Shown: positions 24,783-36,217 of the stretch, in pieces
How the letters are laid out: every line of letters begins with the position of its first letter
Position numbering within the stretch: the stretch's first letter is position 1
Assembly: GCA_900175165.2 (NCBI GenBank)
Contig: FWWN02000658.1
Location: forward strand, 124,001-188,000
DNA from: Rhizomucor pusillus
Taxonomy: Eukaryota > Mucoromycota > Mucoromycetes > Mucorales > Lichtheimiaceae
Direction: 5' to 3'
Length of the DNA: 64,000 nucleotides
Program-made: the position numbers and the translations under genes
The notes under the pieces: generated by a model
Told to the model about the DNA's origin: nothing
Database searches by the model: none
Seen by the model: the letters and a program-made list of their open reading frames with translations, nothing else

Positions 24783-25379
24783 ATGGCTACTAGTTATCCT
24801 AGTCCTCCTCAGCAACAAATGTTTGTATACATGGATTGCGATGGATACTGCGTTCCATCTGAACAAGAGCAACAACAGCTACAACTTCAGCAAGCATACC
24901 TGAGCCATCCACCGGTACCAGAGACAGAAGTATTGATGTGGCCACAATCGTCGCCGGCACCGTTGCTACTATCACCATCGCCATGCAGAGGTTCCTGGTA
25001 CTCATGGCAGGCACCGTATGAAATGCCAACACCGCCACAATCGTATCCTGAAGCAGATAATTACTGTGACGCGAAGCAGATGATGATTAATACAAGCGAT
25101 GAAGAAGAAGCATTAGCAGAGGAATACCAGCATCCGCAATCCAAGTATCCGTCTCGACCACACGAATGCGAATTCTGCTCGCGATCGTTCTCCAGACGAC
25201 ACGATCTCGACCGGCATCGTCGTACACACACAGGAGTCAAGCCATATGTCTGTCCATGCTGCCTCAAAGCCTTTCCAAGATCGGATGCCAGAGGACGCCA
25301 TTTCCGGAGCGAACCTGCGTGCAGGAACGGTCCACAGGTGCTCGCCTTCATCAAGAAGAGCGTCCGAAGCACCATCTGA
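24783..25379 (+). CDS. C2H2 zinc-finger transcription factor, two fingers
   Basis: A single-exon 198-aa protein. The N-terminal 120 residues are Gln-, Pro- and Tyr-rich, like an activation region, followed by an acidic patch ([11 protein letters not shown]). Finger 1 is a classical C2H2 ([17 protein letters not shown]...H) with the linker [10 protein letters not shown]; finger 2 starts [17 protein letters not shown] and ends with Cys in place of the last His. This two-finger arrangement near the C-terminus resembles fungal stress and calcium regulators such as Crz1-like or Msn-like factors, but the target genes cannot be inferred. The start is the ATG at 24783; upstream in-frame codons belong to the pyrimidine-rich leader. 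Confidence 0.85.
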   Translation: MATSYPSPPQQQMFVYMDCDGYCVPSEQEQQQLQLQQAYLSHPPVPETEVLMWPQSSPAPLLLSPSPCRGSWYSWQAPYEMPTPPQSYPEADNYCDAKQMMINTSDEEEALAEEYQHPQSKYPSRPHECEFCSRSFSRRHDLDRHRRTHTGVKPYVCPCCLKAFPRSDARGRHFRSEPACRNGPQVLAFIKKSVRSTI

Positions 25380-27289
25380 AAAACCGTTGCCAAAAAGTCC
25401 ATGTCTTTCATTGTTTTTTCTCTTGTTTTCTTTTCGTTGTTTTCCAGCCTTTTCCATTCGTTTCCTATTGCTGCTGCTGCTCCTCCTCCTACTCATCTCT
25501 CTCCCCCAAAAAACTCTTTTTCCATTTTCGCATTCATATGCCCCTCTCTCTACTCACGCGCGCGCTTACATGTATACAGGACGTAAATCTTAACAAGTCA
25601 TGTACGTCGGTTGCTGGTAGCTAAGCTATTGTTTTCTGTCTCTTCCCCTTCTTTCATCCCATTTTCGTGTAAAGTCTTTGATTTTCTTACTTTGTCTGTC
25701 GTCGTCCATCATCTCCTATGATTTGCAAATACATGCTGTCATTCTTTTCTCTCTGAGAGATACATATATCATTGCTTCGCCCGTCGTGTTTGTTCTCCAT
25801 TGTACGCGTAAAGGAAGGAAGCTAGAGCTGCTTCTAAATATTTTTTGTGTGTGCTCCGATAATTTGGAAATATATCTTGCAAATCGATGCTATCGGTACA
25901 TCACGTATCACCATAGATCCACATGGTGCACGTGCGCAGAAAGGTCGGGCGGGGATGGTTTGTATGAAGCAACAACAACAGAGAGGGGTGTTGTATTTAT
26001 CTCGGAAGGGGGCCCTATCCTCCGGGAATGGGTGGTTGTGCTCTGTGCGGATTTGTGGGTGTGGGTGTGTGTGTTTTTTGGGGGGCAAATAACTGAAATG
26101 AAAATAGGTGGGGGCCGCACGTACACACATACATATTGGCAGGGATCCCTACTTTCGTGCTTCTAGCAGGCGACTGACAGTCCCGAGTTCGATCGGGTAA
26201 AAGTGAAGTTATGTAGGCAAATACAATAATCCACTGTAGCGTATAAGGTTTGAAAATAAAATATATAACAAGAATGTAAGAAAAGTGGCAAGGAAATAGA
26301 AGGAAAAGAAGAAAAGAAGAAAGAAGCGAGAAGATGCATTGTTGGAAAGATCCATTTTATACCATAGACTTATCCTGCTTTGTATAACTGTTTTTTTTCG
26401 AGCAACGAGACTGTAGCTTCTTTCTGTCTGCTTCCATACATATCAAGTACAACAGCAGCCGCCCTCGAAACAGCGTGACAGGGTTCTCACGCGTTTGAGG
26501 GTCGATAAGTAACGAAATAGTAAGCAATGTTCCCATGTAATGTCATCGTCTTGACTGTTAGTTGGCATGCTGTGAGTTGCTCTAAATCGTCTCCCCTCAA
26601 TGCCAATCGTGTGTGAGTCTCCTACGTGCGCATTGATGCCGTTGCAGACAAAACTTTGTGCGAAGACACTCCCGCGTGCCCCCTTCCATTCTGCCAAATA
26701 TGGACAAGATCAGCGTTACTGTGAACGAAATGTTTTCATGCACCTTGTTCTCTGCAGATTCCGGCGCTTGCCGCTAAAAGACGCTGCAAGTATCCATTCT
26801 ACGGGTTCCGTGCTACCAAACATGCACCCTGTTGCAGAGACGCCCCAGCAAGGAGCAATCCTGGAGCCCTCGATTTTTACAATTTTGCAAAAATGGGACA
26901 AATGACGTCGATGTTTACCGAAAAGTAAAAAATCTCATTCTCCCCAGTGCAAAATCCTTCCAGGAAAGCATTAGACTTTTGTTTCCATACGCTTCTCTGT
27001 ACTTCTCAATAGCGCGCGTCGTGTGGACAGCACCATCCAACTGCTGTTTTCGTCCCCGCCCCTTGTTTTCTGTTTCAACACGAGCTAATGATGTCGTGTC
27101 GCTTCGACTCAGAAAAATCGTGCTAAAATTCGCCATGCGGTACACAAAAGTACAAAGCCCATTTTTCTTTTTCACAATTGCAAAAGAACCACATCAGCAA
27201 AGATGCTATTTTGTCGATTTTGCCGTTTCCTCGTTCTGTGCACGGGCGTAGCACTGCATACGTACATTTATTCCAAGTGCTTCTGTGTA
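25380..27289. other. Intergenic region, 1.9 kb
   Basis: The first 700 bases are T/C-rich and probably 3' UTR. A GT-rich, low-complexity patch lies at about 25985-26130. A T-arm-like sequence at 26190-26205 does not sit in a tRNA fold. On the minus strand at 26443-26900 there are two open frames with splice-like signals but no recognised family. No gene is called with confidence. Confidence 0.45.
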
Positions 27290-30200
27290 TTAAGCAGCCA
27301 GAGTCTTGACAAAAATAGTACCTAGCAGCGCCTGCGCACACCAATGGAATAAGACTGTCCATGCCATTTGGTACAAGTACTTTGGGGAGAACACTGTCCA
27401 GATGAACAGGTGCTCGCGTAGTACAGTGACAGATACAGATAACACCGAAAGAGCGCATCCAAAGACGGCAGACAGTGCCACCAAATAGTTCCACCAGGCT
27501 GATGATGCATCTGCCATATCCGTCACCAGGATCCAGCCGGCCGTTCCCCACCAGAGTGCCGTAGACCAGTTTGAAAGGAACGTCAGCAGCCCAATTGTCA
27601 CTGGATCGTAGCCATCCACACCAATGTACGCGTTGCTAAGGTCCACTGCAGAGATGGAGTTTGAATGACCCGTTGCAAAGAATGCTGCCTGAATTATGCA
27701 TAACGTCTGCGTTGCAACAAGCCAGGGCGGCTGATCCTTGCCTTGTGCTCTCAATGCTCGGTTCCAGGCGCGCATGAGCTCAAACTGGATGCAATAGATT
27801 ACAAACAAAACTGCATTGTGCGACCGTGTCAAGAGAACCAAGATAGGGGTGCACACGTATAGCATCAGATCAAGATATTTGCCTGCATACACAAGGATCA
27901 TCTCAGCAACTCAGCCTCACAATTGCTCTAGTCCACGGCAGTCGATTGCCAACCTTTCTGATAGCAATTTGAGGAAAATGCTGATGATTTCAGGAGATAG
28001 CGGCACAGTTGNNNNNNNNNNNNNNNNNNNNNNNNNNNNNNNNNNNNNNNNNNNNNNNNNNAAAAAAAAAGAGAAACACTTGCCTGTTCTGCTAGCATAG
28101 TCGCGTAGTTGCAAATCCGTAGCCCGTCTATCCACATATGCGAGTCCACATGCGATAAAGACGCATGATCCGCCATAGTTGTAGATGAGTCTGCCCAATT
28201 GCACCTGATCCAGCTGAGAAGCGAATTCGATGAGACTCGCAAGAGCATCAGTGTATGTAGATGGTGCTGCAGTTGTAGCATCTCGGATCTTGTAAACCAT
28301 CACTAGGCAAGATGTCAAGCAAATCAGCATGATCAAGGCACCTTTGCACAGCAATCGGATGTAATTTGCGCTGGATGTCACTTCATTGCTATTAGTTCCC
28401 ACAACGCCGGTTCCAAGTACAAGTCTAGCCGTAACAAGCAGGGCAGGCGTGACAAGTGCAAGTGCAAGAAGGTGCCAAATACTGTCCTCCCACATGGCAG
28501 AATAGCAATGGATGACAGTCGATACTCGAAACAGGATCATTTGTATGATTTGCATCGATAGTAACCAATATCGATCGCGGATGCGGATGTCACCGAGGCG
28601 CATACTACTGGCACTGTCAAAATAACAAACTTACAATAACTAGATAAACCTTGTGTTACCTTTGCACGGCGGAAAGCAAACACAGTGTTTGTACATAGTA
28701 GTACCAAAGTGAGTGTTCCTCTTCAACAAAGCTGCTGGCAAACATACTAATACAGTAAGCCGATATACCGACAATTGAGAATAGTTTGCTAAAGTTCCAA
28801 ACATTTCCGTTGCTGCTACGAACTCCTTCGGTCGCCTTTTTGCTCCACGCAATGAGGAACACTGTGCAACCAATAATAAGACTGGTGCCAGTTGCCATGA
28901 GTCTCAAGTCATAGTTGCTTGCAGTGTTCGCCAACCGCGATTGCGCCAAATCTATGAACTGGAACCATTGTTAAGTCTTTTGCAAAAGGGGACCAAATAA
29001 ACGTTCTCTAGAATCATCCACACGTTGCTTACTTTGGTGTAGTGTTCAAAAGCTTCCTGGAGCACGTGTGAATCCCCACTCAGGACATCTCGGTGCAAAT
29101 GCACAGCCTGTGCATACCAGCGGCCCGGGTTGTCGGTGTATTGCGTGATGTCAAACGAAAATGGGTCAGAGAGGTACACTGCAATTGCTGGGTCTATCTC
29201 AGCCAGCAACAATCCGAGCTGATAAGCGTTTGCCTGGAGCGTTCGAAGCAACTTGTTTGGGTCTGTGTAAGGAAAAGAAATTAATGTCTCGGGCTATTTC
29301 AATACGCGCAGATCGTCGATTTTCCCTAACCAACCAACCAACCGACCTTGAGACAACTTTTGGAAAATGGCAGGTATAATCTTGCCCAAGCTATTCTTTG
29401 GGATTGGAAAGCCGAACAATGATGCGAGTGTTGGTACTAGATCTACTTGGTCAACGACAGGGTATCCAAGCACCGTTGGTACGCTATCACGGAGATGGGC
29501 GGCTGAAGGCCGCGAGGGAGTCGGTCGTGATGCAAACCGAGGACTAAGAAAGACTAGAGCCTATATTGAGTCACGAGGATGCTTTCACGATACACACAAT
29601 CTAGGACATTTCAAACACACCGCCGATGTTTCGCCAACAGACGATCCGCCGTGATTTCCCATCTCGTTCATTCCGTGGTCGCCACAAAGCACAATCAATG
29701 TCCCTTTTGCATCAGGATCGTGTACTATCCGCTTAGCATCCTCTTGAGCAACAATCTCATAAATTGTCTCAATAACTTGATCCATTTCCTTTTGCTTTGG
29801 CTTCATCAATGGACTGTACGGTCCTCCCAAGTGTCCAACGTGATCCAACCCGAGATAATGCAAAATGATGGCGTCCCAGTCTTGTTCAGCGAACGCAGAT
29901 CGGATGTGCCTCGTGACATTGAGGTCGACTTGCACGGTATCCGAGACATAAAACGAAGTTGTTCCATCCATCTTTGCAAATGCGTCTGGGAATAGGCGGA
30001 TCCATGTATCATCACCGTAGAAATAGATGGTTCTGTTACCACTCTGCCGGAATTGATGTACCCAGTTATCGTGATGCAAAAGCGAAGAGCTGGTGTCGGA
30101 TTCCGCAATGTTTAAAATTGCATCAAGGAAACTTGGAATGGTACCTGGCGTTTCCAACATATACAAAAGATATCTAATTAGCAAAGATATATTGCATATA

Positions 30201-30690
30201 TCTACAAAATGCTGTACCGGTCGTCAACGCTTTGATCCGAGGCATTGTGACGGTGGGAGCTGTTGCTCGGGCAGTGTAAGGCAGAGCTTCGCCACGTTCG
30301 ATTAAGCTGTCAAATCACTGTTAAGGATACAACCTGCAACACGTCCGTGAGCCACGTTTACCTCTTTACAAAGTCGAAACCGGAATCTATACCGAGAACA
30401 AAATCACTGCAGAAAGTCAGAACAGTAAAGACGATCAGCTGCTTGGCGATGAGAACTCACTTGCGGAGGGCGTCTACAACGACAACTGCGAGACGATCAA
30501 AAGCCGGTTCGGTGAACGGTGATGCAAAACTGCCATCGGGCCAAGGAGGCAGTGAATCCGCGTCTGCAAAGCCAGGCAAATAAACTTTGTAGGGGAAGAA
30601 GCCTTTACAGAACAGGGCAAGGCCTGCTAGCTGCACAGTGGCCAGCACAGACAGCAACGCAGCAGGATGTCGCCAGCGATCTATAAACAT
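27290..30690 (-). CDS. GPI ethanolamine phosphate transferase 2 (PIGG/Gpi7)
   Basis: ER membrane enzyme that adds phosphoethanolamine to the second mannose of GPI anchors. Ten exons on the minus strand: 30690-30461, 30406-30362, 30306-30218, 30144-29621, 29560-29347, 29262-29033, 28958-28660, 28604-28080, then an exon starting inside an N gap and ending at 27954, and 27882-27290; about 935 aa. The N-terminal phosphatase-like domain shows VVVVDALR, TAPTVTMPRIKALTTGT, FYGDDTWIRLFP, LHYLGLDHVGHLGGPYSP and CGDHGMNEMGNHGGSS. The C-terminal part is a bundle of hydrophobic segments. A 50-N gap at 28012-28061 hides the acceptor of intron 8. The start at 30690 (MFIDRWRHP) opens a membrane anchor. Confidence 0.9.
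28012..28061. other. Assembly gap (50 N)
   Basis: Exactly 50 Ns flanked by a poly-A run at 28062-28070, inside intron 8 of the GPI transferase gene. The round length suggests a placeholder size. The exon 9 acceptor and perhaps a few coding bases are hidden. Confidence 0.99.
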
Positions 30691-30879
30691 GACAATCTGG
30701 CAGCAACGCAGCACAAGACACCGCCACGAGGTGCATTGTCAGGACATAAAAGGAAACCAGGAACACATTAACACGTATAGACACAATCATAATTCTTTTA
30801 ATGGCTCGGCAACCACGTATCTTATTTATTCAGAATGCTATGCCTACTTTCTCAAAAACTAAAGAAAACATGTAGCAAT

Positions 30880-32244
30880 TTAGTGAGCGGCAGCAGCGGC
30901 AGCAGCGGCTCTGCGGCGGTCACGTTCCTCAGCAATGGTCAATTTGACACCCTTGCCTCTGGGGAGGGAGATCCAGGGCTTGTTGCCTGCAGACGAGCAC
31001 ATTGTTAGATACGCAAATACAAACAATCAGTAATGCAAATCATGTACATACCTTGACCAATGATGAAGACGTTGGAGACACGGGTGGCGAAGACACGGTC
31101 CAAAGAGTCCTTGATGTGGACGATTTCGAAACCACCAATGTGACGTTCACGGTGAACGATGACACCAACACGACCAATGTTACGACCGCCAGTAACCATG
31201 CAGACGTTGCCGGTGTCGAACTTGACAAAGTCGGTGATCTTGTTGTTCTCCAAATCGAAGCGGATGGTGTCGTTAGCCTTGATCAAAGGATCGGGGTAGC
31301 GGATAGTGCGACCATCGTGGGTGACGACGTAGGGGATACCCTTCTTGCCAACCATAACCTTCTTGACGCGGCAGAGCTTGTACTTGGCCTCCTCATCGGT
31401 GATGCGATGGATGGCGAAGCGACCTTTAACGTCATAGACGAGACGGAAGTTCTCACCAGTCTTTTCAATGGTAATAACATCTACCATTCATAACGAAAAG
31501 ACGAAGAAAATCCGGGATTCGTCAAAGCTCTCGCCATCAGCAATCGCGAAATAACATTCCCAACACACACACTCTCTCCCCCAGAACTAACTTACCCATG
31601 AAACCAGCAGGGAAGGTGGAGTCGGTACGGACGCGGTGGTCGACCTTGACGAGACGCTGCTTGAGGATGGCAGTGACTTCACGACCGTTAAGAGCGTACT
31701 TGAGACGGTTGCGCAAGAAAATGATCAAGGGCAAGCATTCGCGGGTCTTGTGGGGACCGGAGCTGGGCTTAGGGGCGTAGGAGCCTGCAATGCAAAAAAA
31801 GGTATGATCAGTAAACAACGATCTCGAATGTCCTTCCCACTACGCAACACCATAGATCCAGTTCACTTATTCAAGTCAGATTGCGGTTTCTCCCCAAAGT
31901 ATATTCGGTCTGTTGAGCTTGATCTTTTTTTGTTTGAAATCATCACACCCACAACAATGCTGTTCCCGACTGCCACAAAACCGAAAACTTCAACATACCC
32001 AAAAGCTTGTCAAGCATCCAGTGTTTGGGAGCGTTAAGACGCTTCAAGTGTTTGACGGGACCACGAGCCTAAATGGGCAATCGACATTGAGTTTGACATT
32101 CCAACTGACAGCTCTTCCCGGGTCCTTGGCAGCATTGCTCGTTGTCATAGATACATCCATCCATCCATGGATCATCCATCCTTTATACGCTCTGCACATG
32201 CCGAGGGCTCATCATTTCGATAATTTGTATAGGATACGTACCAT
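30880..32244 (-). CDS. RPS4: 40S ribosomal protein S4 (eS4)
   Basis: Structural protein of the small subunit body. Five exons on the minus strand: 32244-32242, 32068-31999, 31784-31596, 31480-31052, 30986-30880, giving 265 aa. The first exon is the ATG alone, split at once by a 173-nt intron, a pattern common in ribosomal protein genes. Recognisable blocks are [59 protein letters not shown], the central KOW-like segment [17 protein letters not shown] and the tail [18 protein letters not shown] followed by an Ala run. The gene lies upstream of, and in the same direction as, the GPI transferase. Confidence 0.96.
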
Positions 32245-32787
32245 TGCGCTAAAGTCGACGAGAAAAGAGAAGGAGGCACGGAGAAGCGTGAATTCAGAAA
32301 ATTTATTGTTCGGCACCTGACTTTGAATCCGAACAGCCGCCTTCCGAATTTGGGAGGAGACAAAAAAAGCTTACCAGAGCAAAAATTCAAGAACTCCATT
32401 GAGCTCTTCAGAATGTTTAATATTAATGCCATAGGAATTCTGTTTCGAAACTGAGGTTATAAAACTTATCAAGTTCCCTGAAGCTACAGTTCTGCATATA
32501 TATGCTATTGCTGTTATCAAGAGCCTATAAATATTCTGAGTTGTAGACCGCTTTCATGCAAATATTGACGTTCAGAGCAGATGGCAGTGGCTCAAGCATA
32601 TTTAGTATCTAATGTTTTTAATGGGCCACCGTGACGCAGTGCAGATACAAGAGATGACTTCAAGCTGATATTAAGCTTCCGAGATCTCTTTTGCAAACAA
32701 TAAACATACATTATATGGATCATACAAGGTAGTACGATGCAAAAAAGAGAATTTTAAATTTGCTTTTTTTCCTTTCGTTTAATTGTC
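32245..32787. other. Divergent promoter region, RPS4 / Skt5-like
   Basis: About 540 bases, AT-rich, with a T-run just before the ATG at 32788. It contains the upstream regions of both genes. No ORF of note. Confidence 0.5.
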
Positions 32788-34368
32788 ATGAGCGCAATCA
32801 AAAAGCAAGAAACGGATGTGAAAGCAGCTGAGCCAGACGCAATATCTAAGACGACGCGTCTTCCATTGCTGCCGAAAAACCATTTTTCCAAGACTTTGCC
32901 GTCGCTGCCGGTCGGTTTACGGACAAGCGTGATTCGCGATAGTCTGGATATCTCTCCGATACTGGGTGATTCTTGCTATCCACGGATCCGACTGGACACT
33001 AAAGAGCTGGAGAGCAAGGAGCAAAGAGCAAAGGAATCAACGCCGCCGCTCCCTCCACCGGCTGGCACGGACGACGAAAACAATTCCCAGCTTGTACTGT
33101 GGGCGAGCCGATGCAAGCCTGTTCCTCCACTTCCAGATACAAAAAAGCAGCAAATAAAAACACCAGCAAAGAAGAGCATTTCCTCCCCGTCTAACTCGGA
33201 AGTTTATCCCAAATGTTCAGCAGAAGAACCTCCAGTCTCAGATCAAGCACTCGCCGCTTTCAATGCAGCACTCGCCAACCCACCTATTCACACAGCGTAT
33301 ACTGTGCGGCACCTGCTGAAGCAGACACAGCTAGTCGATGATCCGGATGCAAAGTTCGCACAGATAGCCGATATATTGGAAATTATGGATGGCGAATGCC
33401 AAATAACGCCGGATGAGAAACAAGAACTTGTTACTGCATGCATAAAAATTATCAAGCGTCTAGCCATTCCAACCGCGCTCGGTCGGTACGGATGCCCTGA
33501 TGCACAGTACTTTCTTGGTGAATGCTACAGCGCAGGCACGCACGGAGTCATTGCAAGCGATTCCAAAGCGCTGAGCTTCTTCTTGCAGGGTTCCAAGCAA
33601 TGCCATCCCAGTTGCACCTTTAGGGCTGCCGAGTGTTACGAGCAAGGACGAGGAATCAAGGCAGACTTTGCAAAAGCAATGCAATTTTACCGCAAGGCAG
33701 CCAGTTTTGGGCACACTGAGGCCATGATCCAGCTGGGATTGATATTACTAAAGGGTCTATTGGCTCAACAGCCGTCGCCGCGCGAGGGAATCTCGTGGCT
33801 GAAGCGTGCACTGCAACAAAGCTGCAACGTTGATCCGAGCATATTGCATGAATTGGGACTAGCTTTGGAAACTCCCGGAGTCTCGTTGATACCAGATGAG
33901 GAGTTCGCGTTTCAGTTATTTGCTCGCGCTGCAGAGCTTGGGTATGCTCCTTCCCAATACAAACTCGGGCTTGCGTACGAGCAAGGAATACTTGGCTGCC
34001 CTGTGGATCCGCAGTCTTCAATTCATTGGTACAAGGAAGCGGCGGAGCAAGGCGATCCTGAAGCCCAGATAGCAATGTCGTGCTGGTGTCTCACAGGTGC
34101 AGACGACATATTTCCGCAAGATTCCGAGAAGGCTTACGACTGGGCCAGACTCGCTGCTGAAAAGGGTGACACACGTGCCATGTACGCTCTAGGATCTTAC
34201 ATAGAAGAAGGAATTGGCGTCGAGGCAAACATCAACGAAGCTAAGCGATGGTACAAACGTGCAGCTGCGCAAGGCGAATTTCGGTCGCGGGAAAGACTCC
34301 AACAGCTCAAGACATTGCGATCGTCCAGGGATAAAAAGGATAGCAGTAGTCGCTGTACCGTCATGTAA
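32788..34368 (+). CDS. Sel1-repeat protein, Skt5/Chs4-like chitin synthase activator
   Basis: Single exon, 526 aa. The N-terminal third is a disordered Pro/Ser/Lys region. From about residue 190 the protein is a series of Sel1-like repeats, seen in GRYGCPDAQYFLGECYSAGT, AAECYEQGRGIKADFAKAMQ, QYKLGLAYEQGILGCPVDP and MYALGSYIEEGIGVEANINE. The C-terminus ends CTVM, a CaaX box of the farnesylation type, as in yeast Skt5/Chs4, which recruits and activates chitin synthase III at the septum. The domain order plus the lipidation motif support this role; exact paralogue identity is not certain because fungi often carry several Skt5-like genes. Start at the ATG at 32788 after a T-rich leader. Confidence 0.85.
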   Translation: MSAIKKQETDVKAAEPDAISKTTRLPLLPKNHFSKTLPSLPVGLRTSVIRDSLDISPILGDSCYPRIRLDTKELESKEQRAKESTPPLPPPAGTDDENNSQLVLWASRCKPVPPLPDTKKQQIKTPAKKSISSPSNSEVYPKCSAEEPPVSDQALAAFNAALANPPIHTAYTVRHLLKQTQLVDDPDAKFAQIADILEIMDGECQITPDEKQELVTACIKIIKRLAIPTALGRYGCPDAQYFLGECYSAGTHGVIASDSKALSFFLQGSKQCHPSCTFRAAECYEQGRGIKADFAKAMQFYRKAASFGHTEAMIQLGLILLKGLLAQQPSPREGISWLKRALQQSCNVDPSILHELGLALETPGVSLIPDEEFAFQLFARAAELGYAPSQYKLGLAYEQGILGCPVDPQSSIHWYKEAAEQGDPEAQIAMSCWCLTGADDIFPQDSEKAYDWARLAAEKGDTRAMYALGSYIEEGIGVEANINEAKRWYKRAAAQGEFRSRERLQQLKTLRSSRDKKDSSSRCTVM

Positions 34369-34548
34369 CACTACTGTTAAGTAAGATTTGTGTTAGTTCC
34401 GGGCAGGTAACATTCCTTGCTTGTTTTATCGCAACAGCGATTGGTTGTTTACAGAGCTGAGGACAAATAAAGGGAATAGCAAAGAAATAAGGACTGGGGG
34501 AGGATTGTTGGAAAATGATCATCTTTTTTCCTTTTCATCGCGACCGAC

Positions 34549-36217
34549 ATGGATTCTCGTCTCGCATGCTTTCCGAGATACATGGTATTCTGCGTATCGG
34601 TGTCTTGCATTGGATCTTTCAGTGTAGGATGGACAATTGGGTCGCCAAATATCGCTGGAGCGGCTACACATGAATGTGCAAACGGAAGTGCCCATGTAAA
34701 TAATTCAATCTTTCCTGATTGCTTGCCTATGGACTCATTACTGTGGTAAAATGCTACTCCTCGGTAAAAACTTTTTGCTTCCGTTACTCATGGGATCGGT
34801 GGAAAGGGGTGTAGCTGTCTCTACGTTTTGCATTGGAGGCCTAGTGTCAAGCTTATTAGCTGGTCCAGCTCTAACGCGTTTTGGACGACGCAAGACGATC
34901 GCTTTTAACAATTTTGGATGGATTGTCGGTGGCGCATTCATGTGTTTTGCCACTTCACCGGCTATGTTTGTTATTGGACGATTGTTTTCTGGATTTTCAT
35001 GCGGTATGGGATCAGTAGCCACACCAACCTACAACGGCGAGGTATCCACCATTCAAGGACGGGGCGCTATGGGCACGCTTAATCAGTAAGTCTGGAAAAT
35101 TTATCACGGACATGGAACCAAGTTTAAATTAAAAACTTCGCAACCCCCCTCCCCCAATTTCCCACGTGACAGACTGTATATTGTGATCGGCATTCTTTTG
35201 TCCAATCTGATCGGGCTACCGCTTTCCAACGTACCACTTTGGCGCGTCAACTATGCGCTCGTGATAATTCCGGCAGTGTTGCAAATCTTTTTGATGCCTC
35301 TATGCGTAGAATCGCCCCGATACCTGGTTTCCATAGACTGCAAGGAAGATGCCCGATGTGCTTTGCAAAAGCTCCGTGGAAAGGACTGCAATGTTGACGA
35401 CGAGCTGCATGATATCATTGTTGGCCAGCAAGATGGAACGATCGCACCTGCTGCGGAGATCGACCTAGACAAGAAATCTGCGGCTGTTGAGGAACAAGTG
35501 ATATCGACGACCCAGGAGCAAAAGAGTAAAAAGGCTTACGGCATACGGGAACTCTTTACCGATCCTGTTGTTCGACGCATCACCTTGACGGTGCTCACGC
35601 TTCACGCCGTCCAGCAATTTTCTGCGGTCAACGGCGTCATGTATTACTCGACCATTATTTTCCGGGAATCATTTGATCAGTCTACGTCCATTTATATGGC
35701 AATCGCCACCTCTGGAGTCAACCTGTTAGTCACTCTGCTTTCGGTTGCCCTTATCGATCGGTTAGGAAGACGTTTCCTGCTTCTACTCGCACAGGCAGGT
35801 GGATGCATCACTGCATTGACATTGGCTATTGGTGGCTACTACCAAGTGCACGGCTTACTGGTAGCTTCCGTCTTTTTGTTTGTTTCATCCTTTGCCATCG
35901 GCCTGGGTCCCATTCCCTGGCTGATCACGTCTGAGCTCTCACCTACCCACGCAGCTTCCTCAATGACTGCGCTTGCTACGAGTATCAACTGGGCTTCAAA
36001 CTTTGTAATCGGTCTCTTATTTCCAGTACTGATGGATCGTCTGCATTCATTCTCATTTTTGATTTTCGGCGGCATCCTCTTATGTTCTACTGTATTTACG
36101 GTGTTCTACATACCCGAAACAAAGGGCAAGTCCATTGAAGAAATTAACGCTGGTTTCGAACGAGCAATTCGCAAGCCGAAACAGTCGGCTGATCATGATG
36201 AACGTAGTCAAGATTGA
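34549..36217 (+). CDS. MFS sugar transporter (hexose transporter type)
   Basis: Plasma-membrane proton- or facilitator-type sugar porter. Three exons (34549-34745, 34807-35085, 35173-36217) give 506 aa with about 12 hydrophobic segments. Signature motifs: RFGRRKTI after TM2, VESPRYLV in the position of PESPR, the central cytosolic loop, RLGRRFLLL between TM8 and TM9, and PETKGKSIEEIN after TM12. The loop after TM1 carries several Asn and Cys residues and possible glycosylation sites. The first splice joins W to GVAVSTFCIGGLV. Substrate cannot be read from the sequence; glucose or another hexose is likely. The gene runs co-directionally about 180 bp after the Skt5-like gene. Confidence 0.9.

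Noticed and set aside
26180..26215. T-arm-like GAGTTCGATCGGG that might mark a tRNA
   Set aside because: The stem cannot be extended to a proper five-pair T-arm, and no D-arm, anticodon arm or acceptor stem pairs around it.
31002..31493. Forward-strand frame across RPS4
   Set aside because: Antisense shadow of a highly codon-biased ribosomal protein exon.
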